A stretch of DNA of 64,000 nucleotides from JANMGV01 sp037440405 (GTDB lineage Bacteria > Planctomycetota > Planctomycetia > Pirellulales > Pirellulaceae), in the NCBI GenBank assembly GCA_037440405.1, contig JBBIUE010000019.1, forward strand, positions 3,633 to 67,632, given 5' to 3'. Made by a program: the position numbers and the translations under genes. Shown here piece by piece: positions 62,602-64,000 of this stretch (its first letter is position 1; the number at the start of each line of letters is the position of its first letter). Below the pieces are notes generated by a model that was given only the letters and a program-made list of their open reading frames with translations, made no database searches and was not told where the DNA came from.

Positions 62602-63325
62602 GGCAAGCGTCCCCCATCAATTCTTGGTGATTTACGCTGACTCCGAATTCGAGGTCCGATTAGGTAGCTCGCTGGTCCATCCAGGACAAACGCATACTTA
62701 GCCCGAGAAAACAAAGGCTTTGTTCTTTGTTGACGAGCATTGTTGATCCTTTGTGGGGCAAACTGGAAAAAATCTTCGGTAGATATTGCAAGTGATTGCT
62801 CTGTTGCTGGATTTTTGCAGTGTGTTTAGAGCGAAACCGCAGAATCACCAACACACCCAGAATGCCTGAAGTTTACGTTGGTTCTGTCTGATCTCCGAGA
62901 TGTTGGTAAGACAACCAAAGTCGCGCCTGATCAAGCGATTCGAATAGAATCGAAAATCCAAAAAACGTTAGCTTCTTCGGTCCGCTTAACGTACGGGAGT
63001 AGACTCATTTTCTGCGGAAGCGAGATCAATCTTCCCCCAGTACGAGATAAATTACATTGGGTTTTTGAGCCTGATCATCATCGCTTTTCCGAGGATTCTC
63101 CTCAGCCACCAACGGACTCTGCCTAACATCCGTCTGCCTATCATCCATCTGCCTAAATCCCATACGACTCTGCCTATCATTCGCCGAAAGTCAGCAGTCT
63201 AGGCTATTGTCTAGGATTCGCGACCTTGGTAGAAATATAGGAAGATTGAAAAGGCAGAGTTTTGCTCTTCATGATATTGATGGACTCTGTCTAATAATAG
63301 TTCTGGCTTCAGGACGCGGGCCTTT
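62602..63325. other. intergenic region with TCTGCCTA repeats
   Basis: About 720 bases between ccoS and a membrane protein gene, with no convincing gene. Contains a cluster of exact TCTGCCTA octamers (see the repeat entry) and a diverged copy TCTGTCTA at 63286-63293. No terminator for the cco operon was found with confidence. Confidence 0.4.
63117..63183. repeat. four TCTGCCTA octamers in a degenerate tandem array
   Basis: Exact TCTGCCTA occurs at 63118-63125, 63133-63140, 63148-63155 and 63169-63176, spaced 15, 15 and 21 bases. The linkers are also related (ACATCCG, TCATCCA, AATCCCATACGAC, TCATTCG). The same octamer is found at 29790-29797. Confidence 0.7.
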
Positions 63326-63883
63326 TTGCAGGATTTTGCTTTGACTGGCAGAACGCAATTTACTACGAGCCGACTGCTTCTTTGGACGCTCTACTCCGCT
63401 ATTTTCGTTTCGATCTTCTCGGTATTTCCAGCTACACGGCTCGCATTTAGCGTCGCGACGTTTGTTGCCGTGATCTTCGTCGCTCTCGACGTGAAGTTCA
63501 ACGGACACTTTCGTGGTTGGCTGGGCATTTCGTTCTTTTCGTGCGCGCTGGCCTACGTCGTGACTGTCGGCTTTTTCACAATGCAACTATATCCACCAAC
63601 TGTGCCTCCTAAGCCACCCCTCCCGTTTTGGTCGGGACTCTACCATTTGGTGTCAGGCGGCTTCATTCGCGAAGTTGCCCAGGAGATTGCGACTGCCATT
63701 GCCATGACTATTTATTATTTGATGACAATAATGGCTTGCACGCTCGCAAGTACGACGATTGCACTATTTACCTTGAAGCGCAATCGCACGTCCAGATGGT
63801 TGCTGGCAATGAACGCTCCCGGAATCCTGCTCACTCTTTACTGTGTCGGTGCACTCGTTTACGATGAATTGCTCGCCGGGTAG
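63326..63883 (+). CDS. hypothetical membrane protein, 185 aa
   Basis: A frame with four or five hydrophobic segments (LLWTLYSAIFVSIFSVF; LAFSVATFVAVIFVAL; ISFFSCALAYVVTVGFF; AMTIYYLMTIMACTLA; MNAPGILLTLYCVGALVY). Start is uncertain; the TTG at 63326 has AGGACG upstream and no early ATG exists. The hydrophobic pattern supports a real gene, but the family is unknown. Confidence 0.55.
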   Translation: MQDFALTGRTQFTTSRLLLWTLYSAIFVSIFSVFPATRLAFSVATFVAVIFVALDVKFNGHFRGWLGISFFSCALAYVVTVGFFTMQLYPPTVPPKPPLPFWSGLYHLVSGGFIREVAQEIATAIAMTIYYLMTIMACTLASTTIALFTLKRNRTSRWLLAMNAPGILLTLYCVGALVYDELLAG

Positions 63884-64000
63884 CGTCGAGAGTGACGCGC
63901 AACTGCGCGATACGCCAGAACCATGCCATGCACCGGAGTGGCGGTGTGGTCTGCTCCCCAAAAACTGGTCCATGAGTTATGAAAGTTCATCAGCCGAGAT

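Noticed and set aside
1..64000. tRNA, rRNA, CRISPR, prophage or insertion sequence
   Set aside because: I looked for T-loop signatures, regularly spaced repeats, and transposase or integrase motifs and found none that hold up.

Overview
The window looks like a chromosomal stretch of a planctomycete, most probably of the Pirellulaceae type. This is inferred from gene content, not from a database search: secreted Cys-rich and SHD1-like proteins, an EF-hand protein, an FHA protein, a DUF2760 gene beside dnaK, an ATP synthase subunit a with a very long N-terminus, and a fused cbb3 oxidase CcoN-CcoO. Base composition is moderate, genes lie on both strands in short operons, and GTG/TTG starts are frequent. 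I see no tRNA, rRNA, CRISPR array, prophage or intact insertion sequence.

Left part (1-15 kb): the end of an LptF/LptG-type permease, a dicarboxylate/amino-acid symporter, a seven-EF-hand secreted protein, then dnaK with an almost ideal sigma-54 (-24/-12) promoter and a strong 3' hairpin, a DUF2760 gene, a GNAT acetyltransferase, a HEAT/TPR protein, a periplasmic protein with secretin-like (STN) modules and an amidohydrolase.

ATP synthase operon (15.2-23.5 kb): a complete operon, atpZ/Q-like, atpI-like, atpB, E, F, H, A, G, D, C. Subunit a carries roughly 200 extra residues before its first membrane helix, and b and c both begin with signal-peptide-like segments.

Middle (23.9-44.4 kb): a PQQ-type beta-propeller protein, a PhoR-like histidine kinase without a partner regulator, a TMTC-like membrane glycosyltransferase with TPRs, an SDR oxidoreductase, several secreted or membrane proteins of unknown function, a 30-cysteine exported protein ending in a clear terminator, a three-gene ribose/galactose-type ABC importer, an FHA protein, a DksA/TraR zinc-finger protein, an HtrA protease, a DUF3253 protein and a second membrane glycosyltransferase.

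Right part (44.6-64 kb): an Rrf2 regulator following cysH, with a promoter/palindrome and a potentially folded leader upstream of cysH; a Lys-rich small protein; RNase HI preceded by a histidine kinase whose sensor domain has a haem-binding CxxCH; an acidic repeat protein with an SHD1-like end; a site-2 protease-fmdB-def cluster; and a complete cbb3 oxidase locus (ccoNO fusion, a 57-residue ccoQ-like gene, mono-haem ccoP, ccoG, ccoH, a SafE-type gene, ccoI, ccoS). The ATP synthase and cbb3 loci together give the machinery for high-affinity aerobic respiration, with copper loading by CcoI/SafE/CcoG. Two diverged copies of a ~130 bp dispersed repeat (2.9 kb and 33.5 kb) and octamer repeats (TCTGCCTA) at 29.8 and 63.1 kb are the main non-coding structures.
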